From the NCBI GenBank assembly GCA_015056975.1, contig SVFG01000006.1, forward strand, positions 1 through 56,252: a stretch of DNA of 56,252 nt. Reading direction: 5' to 3'. Position numbers and translations under genes: made by a program. The notes under the pieces are model-generated. The model ran no database searches. It was not told the origin of the DNA and saw nothing but the letters and a program-made list of their open reading frames with translations. Positions within the stretch are counted from its first letter, which is position 1. Each line of letters begins with the position of its first letter. This DNA is from Lachnospiraceae bacterium (GTDB lineage: Bacteria > Bacillota > Clostridia > Lachnospirales > Lachnospiraceae). Shown piece after piece: positions 43,579 through 51,401 of this stretch.

Positions 43579-45093
43579 ATGAGCGTATTCGCAAAAAACC
43601 CTATTATGCCGGGATTTTATCCCGATCCTACAGCATGTGCCGTAGGAGATGATTACTATTTGGTATGCTCTACCTTTGCATACTTCCCCGGTCTTCCCGT
43701 GTTACACAGCAAGGACCTGGCACATTGGGAGCAGATTGGTAATGTACTTGACAGAGAGTCACAGCTGCCGCTTGAAAGAGCACAGCACTCTCAGGGTCTG
43801 TTTGCACCCACTATCCGTTACTATGACGGAACATTCTATGTAATTTGTACCAATGTATCCCACGGCGGTAACTTTATTGTAACTGCTACCGATCCTGCTG
43901 GTCCCTGGTCCGAGCCTTATTACATAGAGGGAGCTGACGGTATTGACCCCAGCCTGTTCTTCGACGAGGATGGAAAGTGTTACTACATCGGAACACATCC
44001 CAATCCCGACGGCGTTAAGTACAACGGAGACTGGTTTATCTGGATTCAGGAGCTTGATATTAAAGAGATGAAGCTGGTTGGCGAGAAGAAGGATGTATGG
44101 AACGGTTCCATGCGTAACGTAATCTGGCCCGAGGGCCCTCATCTTTATCACATTGGTGAATACTACTACATCATGCATGCAGAGGGTGGTACCGGCCCTG
44201 ATCACTGTGAGGCAGTTTGCCGAAGCAAGAATATCTGGGGACCTTATGAGAACTTCCCCAAGAACCCGATTATTACCCACAGACATCTTGGTAATGATTA
44301 TCCCATCAAGTATGTTGGTCATGCAGATTTGTTTGAGACTCCCGCAGGTGAGTGGTACATGGTAATGCTGGCTGTCAGACCTCTTGAGAGATTTACCACC
44401 ATGGGACGTGAGACCTTCCTTGCAAAGGTAACCTGGGAGGACGGCTGGCCGGTAGTAAATCCCGGCGTTGGTATGCTTACCGATGAAGTGGAGATTAACC
44501 TTCCTGAGTGGAAGCCTACCTATGAGCAGACCGGAAGCTATAAGTTTGCCGGCATGGAGAAGCTGGGACCTGAGTTCTTACTGCTTCGCAATCCCAAGGA
44601 GGATATGTATAAGCTTACAGATAAGGGCTTGGAGCTCAAGGTTGCAGAGGAGACCATCAAGGATGTTGCAAGTCCTTCCTTCGTAACCATCAGACAGCAG
44701 CATCATACTTTCTGTGCAAATACAAAGGTAAATGTAGCTGAGCTTAAAGGCAGCGAAGTTGCAGGTATGGTTCTGATGCAGAACAACTATTTCAACGTTC
44801 GTGTGGAAGCAAATGCAGACACCGTAAAGGCAATCCTTTGTGAGAAGGGTGTGGATACTGTTCTTGGCAGTGCACCTGTAGCAGACAAGAATATCAGTCT
44901 CTCCATTAAGGTAGATGGTTTGAGTGCAAAGGTTCTTGCTGAGGGCAATGTAATCGGTGAGACCTCCGTGGCAAATCTTTCCACTGAGGTAGCAGGCGGT
45001 TTCGTAGGATGTACCGTTGGTATGTACACTTCCGCAAATGGTGAGAAGAGCGATAAATATGCATGCTTCGAGAGCTTTAGCTACGAGGCGTAA
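43579..45093 (+). CDS. GH43 family beta-xylosidase / alpha-L-arabinofuranosidase
   Basis: A 504-residue GH43 enzyme: a five-blade beta-propeller (1-320) with the three acids Asp16 (PGFYPDPT), Asp123 (GIDPSLF) and Glu185 (WPEGPHLY), and a C-terminal beta-sandwich (about 330-504) of the kind that completes the active site in many xylosidases. GH43 enzymes of this layout release xylose or arabinose from oligosaccharides. No signal peptide. It ends the xylan operon. ATG 43579 follows GAGAGG. A clear terminator lies 13 bases after the stop codon. Confidence 0.9.
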   Translation: MSVFAKNPIMPGFYPDPTACAVGDDYYLVCSTFAYFPGLPVLHSKDLAHWEQIGNVLDRESQLPLERAQHSQGLFAPTIRYYDGTFYVICTNVSHGGNFIVTATDPAGPWSEPYYIEGADGIDPSLFFDEDGKCYYIGTHPNPDGVKYNGDWFIWIQELDIKEMKLVGEKKDVWNGSMRNVIWPEGPHLYHIGEYYYIMHAEGGTGPDHCEAVCRSKNIWGPYENFPKNPIITHRHLGNDYPIKYVGHADLFETPAGEWYMVMLAVRPLERFTTMGRETFLAKVTWEDGWPVVNPGVGMLTDEVEINLPEWKPTYEQTGSYKFAGMEKLGPEFLLLRNPKEDMYKLTDKGLELKVAEETIKDVASPSFVTIRQQHHTFCANTKVNVAELKGSEVAGMVLMQNNYFNVRVEANADTVKAILCEKGVDTVLGSAPVADKNISLSIKVDGLSAKVLAEGNVIGETSVANLSTEVAGGFVGCTVGMYTSANGEKSDKYACFESFSYEA

Positions 45094-45105
45094 AGAGTAA
45101 AAGTT

Positions 45106-45140
45106 AAGGTCCGCGGCATTTGTGCCGTGGACCTTTTTAC
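45106..45140 (+). terminator. Terminator of the xylan operon
   Basis: AAGGTCCGCGGCA (45106-45118) pairs with TGCCGTGGACCTT (45123-45135), followed by TTTT. It is also the outer end of the long inverted repeat. Confidence 0.85.
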
Positions 45141-45394
45141 GTAGTGGGGAAGGAGCAGGTGGGGAGAGGTATTTTGTGATTCGGATTTCCGGACGGGTAT
45201 TTTCTAAGCATTGTGGATAATCGTTCATCGCTTCCGGGGCGGCGTGCACGACGCATCCATGCGCGAGCGCGCCTAAATCGCTCATCCGTGAGCGATTTTC
45301 CCTGATGTGTTTTAGCACAATGCTTGAAAATACAGCCATCCTCCAAAACGAACAAAAATACCTCTCCCCACCTGCTCCTCCCACACTACACAAA

Positions 45395-45426
45395 ACGCGC
45401 CTACGGCACAAATGCCGCAGGCGCGT
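45395..45426 (-). terminator. Terminator of corC (minus strand)
   Basis: On the minus strand ACGCGCCTGCGGCA (45426-45413) pairs with TGCCGTAGGCGCGT (45408-45395), followed by TTTTG. It lies 16 bases after the corC stop. Confidence 0.8.
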
Positions 45427-45442
45427 GGTATAGCAGATTCAT

Positions 45443-46750
45443 TTAATCCTCGGAGGAATCAGAGCCTTCGCTTTCCTCGTCTTCGTCAGTCTCCTCTGTA
45501 ATGGGTTCGGGGAGGGTCATTAAGACTTTGGTAATACGGTTTTGGTCAATGCCCTGTACCTGAAGTCGGATACCGTTTTCTAAGGTAACCTCTTCGTTAT
45601 CTTCGGGAAGACGGTCCAAGTTTTCAATGATGATGCCGCCGATGGAGTCATAGTCTTCGCTGTCCAAATCGGTATCCAAAGCATCATTGATATCGTCAAG
45701 CTTCATGCTTGCTTCCACCAGATAGGTGCGTTCGCCTACTTCCTTGATGTATTCTGCCTCATCAGCATCATACTCATCACGGATTTCTCCTACGATTTCC
45801 TCTAACAAATCTTCCAGAGTAATCATACCCACAGTGTCACCGTACTCATTTAATACAAAGGTAACGCTTGTGGTTTTTTCGCGGATTTCATACATCAAAT
45901 CTGCAATTTTCTTGTATTCGTATGTATAGTGACCGTCTCTTAGGATATCGCGTACACTGAAGTGTTCTGCATCCTGTGTGAGTATGAAATCTTTTATGTT
46001 AATCAGACCGATAATGTTGTCCTTGTCATCCTCGTATACGGGAAGACGGGTATACATGGAATCACGGAAGATGTTCATGACTTTTTCATAGGATGCATTT
46101 ACATTTACCGTAACCATGTTGATACGGGGAATCATAATGTCCTTTGCCAAAGCATCGGAAAAATCAAACACGTTATAAATCATTTCGCGTTCTTCCGATT
46201 CAATGACACCATCCTCGTGACTTACATCCACATAGGTTTTTAACTCTGTCTCGGTCATGGTAGTCATTTTTTTATTTGAATCAATGCCAAGCAGTTTCAA
46301 GAAAAACTTTGCCAGCTTGTCGATGATAAAAATCACCGGTGTTAACAGCCACATCAGGGCGTATATTATGCCACTGTACAATAAAGAAAGCTTTTCCGAG
46401 CAGTACATTGCCCAGGTCTTTGGGATAATCTCACCGTACAATAAGATGACAACGGTTAATATACCGGTTGCAATACCTACAGCCAGATTAATACGCAATG
46501 CTAAAGTTGTGGCAAGTGCTGAAGCTGACAGATTGACAATGTTATTACCGATTAGAATGGTACTAAGCATTTTGCCGTAATTGTCGAGAATTTTGTTGAC
46601 TTTGGCTGCCCGCTTGTTACCTTCCTCTTCAAGAGCGCGTATCCTCACACGATTCACTGTGGTAAGTGCGGTCTCGGCGGAAGAGAAGAAGCCTGACAAT
46701 AGAATTAGAACAAATAGAATTACAAGTTGTATGACACCAGGGGTATCCAA
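45443..46750 (-). CDS. CNNM/CorC-type hemolysin-family transporter (HlyC/CorC)
   Basis: A 435-residue CorC/CNNM protein. The DUF21 membrane domain (about 1-190) has four hydrophobic stretches ('LVILFVLILLSGFFSSAETALT'). It is followed by a CBS pair (about 205-325) and a CorC_HlyC domain (about 345-420), then an acidic tail rich in Glu, Asp and Ser. Family members move Mg2+/Na+ or sense Mg, possibly as exporters. The start codon is a TTG at 46750 with GGAGTG ten bases upstream on the minus strand. It is convergent with the xylan operon. It is alone on its strand and ends in a strong terminator. Confidence 0.88.
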   Translation of the reverse strand: MDTPGVIQLVILFVLILLSGFFSSAETALTTVNRVRIRALEEEGNKRAAKVNKILDNYGKMLSTILIGNNIVNLSASALATTLALRINLAVGIATGILTVVILLYGEIIPKTWAMYCSEKLSLLYSGIIYALMWLLTPVIFIIDKLAKFFLKLLGIDSNKKMTTMTETELKTYVDVSHEDGVIESEEREMIYNVFDFSDALAKDIMIPRINMVTVNVNASYEKVMNIFRDSMYTRLPVYEDDKDNIIGLINIKDFILTQDAEHFSVRDILRDGHYTYEYKKIADLMYEIREKTTSVTFVLNEYGDTVGMITLEDLLEEIVGEIRDEYDADEAEYIKEVGERTYLVEASMKLDDINDALDTDLDSEDYDSIGGIIIENLDRLPEDNEEVTLENGIRLQVQGIDQNRITKVLMTLPEPITEETDEDEESEGSDSSED

Positions 46751-46873
46751 AATAAAATCACTCCTTTTTTATATTAATATATTGAACTATACAATAATTA
46801 TAAAGGTGTTGTCAAGTTTTCATGAGGGGGTGCATAGTATTTTAATAGAAAATTTATTTTTGCGGGAGGAAGA

Positions 46874-47239
46874 ATGAATAAAGTTAAGGTTTCACCGTTG
46901 TTTTTCTTAAAATGTCTTTTGTTTTCCTACATATTGACGACTTTGTTGTTGTTTTTGTTGTCGTTCCTTTTATATAAATTGAATTGGGGCGAGGGCACTG
47001 TGGCAATAGCGATTATTGTAATCTATGTGCTTGCAACTTTTTTTGCGGGCTTTTTAGCGGGGAAAAAGATGAAGAGCAGACAATTTTTGTGGGGACTTTT
47101 GATGGGAGGAGCCTATTTCCTTGTGCTGGCGGTGATTTCCCTGGCATTAAACAGGACTATGGGGCTTTCGGGAAATGACTTTACCACTACGTTTTTCCTG
47201 TGTGCCGGAGGTGGAATGTTGGGCGGAATGTTCAGCTGA
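46874..47239 (+). CDS. TIGR04086 family membrane protein
   Basis: A 121-residue protein with four membrane helices (about 10-33, 41-60, 68-90, 103-120) and few charged residues. This matches TIGR04086, a small Clostridia/Bacilli membrane family that is usually found next to yajC, the SCIFF genes and secDF. The function is unknown; its position suggests a tie to the Sec system. ATG 46874 follows GGGAGGA. The next gene in the row is scfA, 128 bases on, with its own promoter candidate between. Confidence 0.85.
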   Translation: MNKVKVSPLFFLKCLLFSYILTTLLLFLLSFLLYKLNWGEGTVAIAIIVIYVLATFFAGFLAGKKMKSRQFLWGLLMGGAYFLVLAVISLALNRTMGLSGNDFTTTFFLCAGGGMLGGMFS

Positions 47240-47284
47240 AGGACTATTTACGTCAAAATTTTTCATCTTTTTTAGAAAAACCCT

Positions 47285-47312
47285 TTTACAAATGACAATT
47301 TTATGATATACT
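47285..47312 (+). promoter_or_regulatory. Candidate sigma-A promoter of scfA
   Basis: TTTACA (47285-47290), 16-base spacer, TATACT (47307-47312), about 55 bases before the scfA start. Confidence 0.6.
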
Positions 47313-47367
47313 ACAAAAAGTTTATTAGTCTGTTGACTTGTAAGATATTAAGGAGGCTATTTTAGAA

Positions 47368-47511
47368 ATGAAGCATATTAAGACTTTGACAACCAGAGAT
47401 TTAAAGGAATCCGTAAAGAAGGGCGGCTGTGGCGAGTGCCAGACCTCTTGCCAGTCTGCTTGCAAGACTTCTTGTACAGTAGGTAACCAGAGCTGCGAAA
47501 AGATTAAATAA
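47368..47511 (+). CDS. scfA: SCIFF peptide precursor (six cysteines in forty-five residues)
   Basis: A 47-residue peptide, MKHIKTLTTRDLKESVKKGG then the cysteine core. The six cysteines are at 21, 24, 28, 32, 36 and 43, and the C-terminus reads QSCEKIK. This is the almost universal clostridial SCIFF ribosomal peptide; its maturase ScfB makes Cys-to-Thr thioether links (sactipeptide/ranthipeptide class). The leader is the first about 20 residues. AAGGAGG lies 11 bases before ATG 47368. It is directly followed by a 10-bp stem and then scfB. The natural role of the mature peptide is still not known; a regulatory role has been suggested. Confidence 0.95.
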   Translation: MKHIKTLTTRDLKESVKKGGCGECQTSCQSACKTSCTVGNQSCEKIK

Positions 47512-47535
47512 TCGTCAAAGAGAAGAAAAGACTAA

Positions 47536-47570
47536 CGTAAGCAGCGATTCAGGTCGCTGCTTATTTCGTG
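47536..47570 (+). terminator. Attenuator-like hairpin between scfA and scfB
   Basis: TAAGCAGCGA (47538-47547) pairs perfectly with TCGCTGCTTA (47554-47563), followed by a short TTTC. It could let only part of the transcription go through to scfB. Confidence 0.6.
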
Positions 47571-47587
47571 ATGAAAGGAAAATTACT

Positions 47588-48973
47588 GTGATACACCAAT
47601 ATAAAAACAACGGTTACAATATCGTCATGGATGTAAACAGCGGTTCCATACATGTGGTGGATGAGATTGTCTATGATATGATTCCGCTGGTAGAGCCTCT
47701 GGTGAATGAGGGGATAAAAGACGCTGACACCATTAAGGCGGCTGTGCTTAATCTGGCAAATATTCCTTACCCTGAGGAGGAAATCTGTGAGGCTGTGGAT
47801 GAGGTTCTTGCGCTTGAGAAGGAAGGTCAACTGTTTGCTCCGGATATTTACGAGAGCTACGTGTTTGATTTTAAGAAGAGACAGACGGTGGTAAAGGCAT
47901 TATGTCTTCATATTGCACATGATTGTAATCTGGCCTGTCAGTACTGTTTTGCCGGTGAAGGCGAATATCACGGCAGACGTGCACTGATGAGCTTTGAGGT
48001 GGGTAAAAAGGCATTGGATTTTCTGGTAGCCAATTCCGGTAACCGCATCAATCTGGAGGTGGATTTCTTCGGAGGAGAGCCACTGATGAACTGGGATGTG
48101 GTAAAGCAGCTTGTGGAATACGGCAGAAGTTTAGAGGAGCCCAATAATAAAAAGTTCCGTTTTACCCTGACGACCAACGGCGTACTGTTAAATGACGAGA
48201 TTTTAGAGTTTGCCAATAAAGAGATGTCAAATATCGTTCTAAGCATTGACGGCCGTAAGGAGATACATGACATGATGCGTCCCTTCAGAGGCGGACAGGG
48301 AAGCTATGATATGATTGTACCTAAGTTTCAGAAGGTTGCGGAGAGCCGCGACCAGATGAATTATTATGTGAGAGGTACCTTCACACATAACAATCTGGAT
48401 TTTTCAGAGGATGTATTGCATTTGGCTGATTTGGGATTCAAGCAGATTTCAGTAGAACCCGTTGTGGCACAGCCGACCGATTCTTATGCTATTACAGAGG
48501 CAGATTTGCCCAAGCTTAAGGAGGAGTACGACAGACTGGCGGTAGAGATGTTGAAGCGTCGTAAGGAAGGTAAGGCATTTAATTTCTTCCACTTCATGAT
48601 AGATTTGGAGGGCGGTCCCTGTGTGGCAAAACGTTTGTCGGGCTGTGGCTCAGGTACAGAGTATCTGGCAGTGACTCCCTGGGGAGATTTGTATCCCTGT
48701 CATCAGTTTGTGGGAAATGAGAAGTTTTTGCTTGGCAATGTGGACGAGGGTGTTACAAGGGATGATATCCGGGATGAGTTCAAATGCTGCAATGTCTATG
48801 CAAAGGATAAGTGTAAGAAATGTTTTGCCAAGTTTTACTGCAGCGGCGGTTGTGCGGCAAATGCTTACAATTTCTACGGCAATATCAATGATGCTTATGA
48901 TATCGGCTGTGAGTTGCAAAAGAAGCGTATTGAGTGCGCGATTATGATGAAGGCAGCCATGGCTGAAGAATAA
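47588..48973 (+). CDS. scfB: SCIFF peptide radical SAM maturase
   Basis: A 461-residue radical SAM enzyme that crosslinks the SCIFF peptide. The N-terminal 85 residues are the RiPP recognition element. The radical SAM cluster site is Cys113-x3-Cys117-x2-Cys120 in CNLACQYCF. The C-terminal SPASM/twitch part has the Cys-rich 'CGSGTEYLAVTPWGDLYPC', 'FKCCNVYAKDKCKKCFAKFYCSGGC' for two more [4Fe-4S] clusters. The start is a GTG at 47588 with AAAGGA at good spacing. It forms a set with scfA, and secDF follows 18 bases after it. Confidence 0.93.
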   Translation: MIHQYKNNGYNIVMDVNSGSIHVVDEIVYDMIPLVEPLVNEGIKDADTIKAAVLNLANIPYPEEEICEAVDEVLALEKEGQLFAPDIYESYVFDFKKRQTVVKALCLHIAHDCNLACQYCFAGEGEYHGRRALMSFEVGKKALDFLVANSGNRINLEVDFFGGEPLMNWDVVKQLVEYGRSLEEPNNKKFRFTLTTNGVLLNDEILEFANKEMSNIVLSIDGRKEIHDMMRPFRGGQGSYDMIVPKFQKVAESRDQMNYYVRGTFTHNNLDFSEDVLHLADLGFKQISVEPVVAQPTDSYAITEADLPKLKEEYDRLAVEMLKRRKEGKAFNFFHFMIDLEGGPCVAKRLSGCGSGTEYLAVTPWGDLYPCHQFVGNEKFLLGNVDEGVTRDDIRDEFKCCNVYAKDKCKKCFAKFYCSGGCAANAYNFYGNINDAYDIGCELQKKRIECAIMMKAAMAEE

Positions 48974-48991
48974 AGAAAGAAGGATGAAGGA

Positions 48992-51229
48992 ATGAAAAAG
49001 AGTAAAGGAATTGTAATTTTGCTTTGTACGATTCTTTTGTTGGTGGGTATCACCTACATCGATCTGTTTGGTGTGGATGTAAACGGAAAGGGAAGTGCCT
49101 CCGACATTAAGCTTGGTCTTGACCTCGCAGGCGGTGTCAGCATTACCTATCAGGTAGTGGGAGAGGAAGAGCCTGATGCCACCGACATGAAGGATACCAT
49201 TGCAAAGCTGCAGAAGCGAGTGGAAGGTTACAGTACAGAGGCAATTGTATACCAGGAGGGTTCCGACAGAATTAATATCGAAATCCCCGGTGTAAAGGAT
49301 GCCAATGCCATTTTGCAGGAGCTTGGTAAGCCCGGTGCCTTGTATTTTATTGCAGAGACCGATGCAAACGGCGCTGCCAATTATACTTATACACAGAATG
49401 GCTGGATGTTAAATAAGTCTCTGGACGAGTTGCTTGCTGACGGTTCTGTGGTACTTGTAGGTACTGATGTCAAGGAGGCTCGTGCAGGCACAACTCAGGA
49501 CAGCAGACAGAATTCCATCTTTGCGGTAGATTTGGTTATGACGGATGAAGGTCGTGACAAGTTTGCGGAGGCAACCAGAAATGCTTACTCCAAGGGAGAG
49601 ACACTTGCAATTTATTACGATGGTGAGTTTGTAAGCGTACCTAATGTATCCGGCGTATTTACAGACGGACAGGCTCAGATTTCACCTATGGATTCCTATG
49701 AAGAGGCAGAGAATTTGGCTTCCACTATCCGTATCGGCGGACTGAAGCTGCAGCTTGAGGAGCTGCATTCCAAGGTGGTAGGTGCACAGCTTGGTGTGGA
49801 AGCTATCAGCACCAGCCTTATGGCAGGTCTGATTGGTTTTATTATTGTAATTATATTAATGATTGCTATTTATTATATTGCAGGTGTGGCGTCTGCACTT
49901 GGTCTTAGCTTATATGTGGCATTGATTGTTGCTATGTTAAACGGCTTTGAGATGACACTGACCCTTTCCGGTGTGGCAGGTATTATCCTTTCCATCGGTA
50001 TGGCGGTAGATGCCAATGTTATTATCTTTGCACGTATCCGAGAGGAGCTTGCGACCGGAAAGACCGTAAAGAGTGCGATGAAAATTGGCTTTGACAAGGC
50101 GTTGTCTGCGATTGTGGACGGTAATATCACAACCCTTATCGCAGCAGGTGTATTGCTTATCTTAGGCCCCGGTACCATCAATGGCTTTGCACAGACGCTT
50201 GCACTTGGTATTGTACTGTCCATGTTTACCTCGCTGGTAATCACAAGATGGATTATGGAAGCCCTTTATGCTATCGGTATTCAGAATGCAAAGTGGTACG
50301 GTGTTGGTAAGGAGAGAAAGTCTATCAACTTCCTTTCCAAAAAGGGAGTGTTTTTCGGTATATCCATAGCTCTTGTGGCAGCTGGTTTTATTGCGATGGG
50401 TATACACAAGGTAAGCTCCGGCGATGCATTGAATTTCAGCCTGGAGTTTAAGGGTGGTACTGCAACGACAGTAACATTCAATGAGAAGAAGAGTTTAGAG
50501 CAGGTAAACAGTGAAGTAGTTCCTTTGATTGAGAAGGCTACCGGAAGTGCTGTTCAGATTCAGACCGTTCAGGACAGCAATGAGGTTATCTTTAAGACCA
50601 ATGCACTGAATGTGGAGAAGAGAACTGCTTTGGAGCAGATGCTTGTGGATGAGTTTAAGGTAGATAAGTCTCTGATTACCACGGAGACCATCAGTTCCAC
50701 TATCAGCGGTGAGATGAAATCTGACACCATCCTTGCAGTGGTAATTGCCATTGTATGTATGCTTATTTATATCCGCATCCGTTTCAGTGATATCCGTTTT
50801 GGTATCAGTAGTATTGTGGCACTTATGCATGACGTGCTTGTGGTGCTTACGTTCTACGCGGTGGCGAGAGTATCTGTGGGTAATACCTTTATTGCATGTA
50901 TGCTGACCATTGTAGGTTATTCCATCAATGCGACCATCGTTATCTTTGACCGTGTTCGTGAGAATATGGCAGAGATGACCAGAAGAGATGATTTGAAGGA
51001 TGTGGTAAACAAGAGTATTACACAGACCCTGTCAAGAAGTATCTTTACTTCCCTGACAACCTTTGTTATGGTAGCAGCTCTGTATATACTCGGTGTAACC
51101 AGTATTCGTGATTTTGCACTGCCTCTCATGGTAGGTATTATTTGTGGTGCATATTCTTCCGTATGTATTACAGGTGGTTTGTGGTACGTGCTTCGCACGA
51201 AATTCCCGCCCAAGGTAAAAGAGGATTAA
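48992..51229 (+). CDS. secDF: Fused protein translocase subunit SecDF
   Basis: A 745-residue fusion of SecD and SecF. SecD: first helix (about 7-25), 'LGLDLAGGVSITYQV' (P1 head start), periplasmic domain to about 275, then six helices including 'GVAGIILSIGMAVDANVIIFARIREEL' (D motif). SecF follows from about 455: 'LEFKGGTATTVTF', and 'ALMHDVLVVLTFYA', 'IVGYSINATIVIFDRVREN'. SecDF uses proton or sodium flow to pull proteins through SecYEG. The fusion is normal in Lachnospiraceae. ATG 48992 follows AAGGATGAAGG. A terminator follows. Confidence 0.95.
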   Translation: MKKSKGIVILLCTILLLVGITYIDLFGVDVNGKGSASDIKLGLDLAGGVSITYQVVGEEEPDATDMKDTIAKLQKRVEGYSTEAIVYQEGSDRINIEIPGVKDANAILQELGKPGALYFIAETDANGAANYTYTQNGWMLNKSLDELLADGSVVLVGTDVKEARAGTTQDSRQNSIFAVDLVMTDEGRDKFAEATRNAYSKGETLAIYYDGEFVSVPNVSGVFTDGQAQISPMDSYEEAENLASTIRIGGLKLQLEELHSKVVGAQLGVEAISTSLMAGLIGFIIVIILMIAIYYIAGVASALGLSLYVALIVAMLNGFEMTLTLSGVAGIILSIGMAVDANVIIFARIREELATGKTVKSAMKIGFDKALSAIVDGNITTLIAAGVLLILGPGTINGFAQTLALGIVLSMFTSLVITRWIMEALYAIGIQNAKWYGVGKERKSINFLSKKGVFFGISIALVAAGFIAMGIHKVSSGDALNFSLEFKGGTATTVTFNEKKSLEQVNSEVVPLIEKATGSAVQIQTVQDSNEVIFKTNALNVEKRTALEQMLVDEFKVDKSLITTETISSTISGEMKSDTILAVVIAIVCMLIYIRIRFSDIRFGISSIVALMHDVLVVLTFYAVARVSVGNTFIACMLTIVGYSINATIVIFDRVRENMAEMTRRDDLKDVVNKSITQTLSRSIFTSLTTFVMVAALYILGVTSIRDFALPLMVGIICGAYSSVCITGGLWYVLRTKFPPKVKED

Positions 51230-51243
51230 TAAGATTAATTGAG

Positions 51244-51281
51244 ACGCTATGTGAATGGGGAACTGTTTACATAGCGTTTTT
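51244..51281 (+). terminator. Terminator after secDF
   Basis: ACGCTATGT (51244-51252) pairs perfectly with ACATAGCGT (51269-51277), then TTTTTG. Confidence 0.85.
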
Positions 51282-51344
51282 GTGAATATAGTGCACTCAC
51301 AGCCGTAACCTTCAAATATAAATAAAAATTTCAATAATTTTCCC

Positions 51345-51367
51345 AACCTTTTTTTAACTTTCGTGTC
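51345..51367 (+). promoter_or_regulatory. ECF-type promoter candidate upstream of the sigma factor gene
   Basis: AACC (51345-51348), then 13 bases rich in T, then CGTGTC (51362-51367). ECF promoters usually have an AAC -35 and a CGT -10, and many ECF genes read from their own promoter. It lies about 35 bases before the start. Confidence 0.5.
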
Positions 51368-51401
51368 TATACTTATGAAAGCTTTCAAGGAGACAAAACA
51401 G

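Larger units (their letters stand above)
45106..45426. repeat. 320-bp intergenic inverted-repeat (foldback) element
   Basis: Nearly the whole gap between GH43 and corC folds back. The left arm 45141-45178 (GTAGTGGGGAAGG, then AGCAGGTGGGGAGAGGTA) is a near-perfect inverted copy of 45352-45391. Matching continues inward (TATTTTC-AAGCATTGTG) and outward into both flanking terminators, which share CGGCA-TTTG-TGCCG. The centre holds two more stems: CGCAT/ATGCG within GGCG...CGCC (about 45239-45272), and a perfect AAATCGCTCA/TGAGCGATTT (45274-45297). No ORF of interest. Only one copy is in the window. Confidence 0.65.

Noticed and set aside
45094..45442. Small ORFs in the intergenic region
   Set aside because: They are short, lack RBSs, and their codons follow the foldback symmetry. 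The region is better explained as repeat plus terminators.
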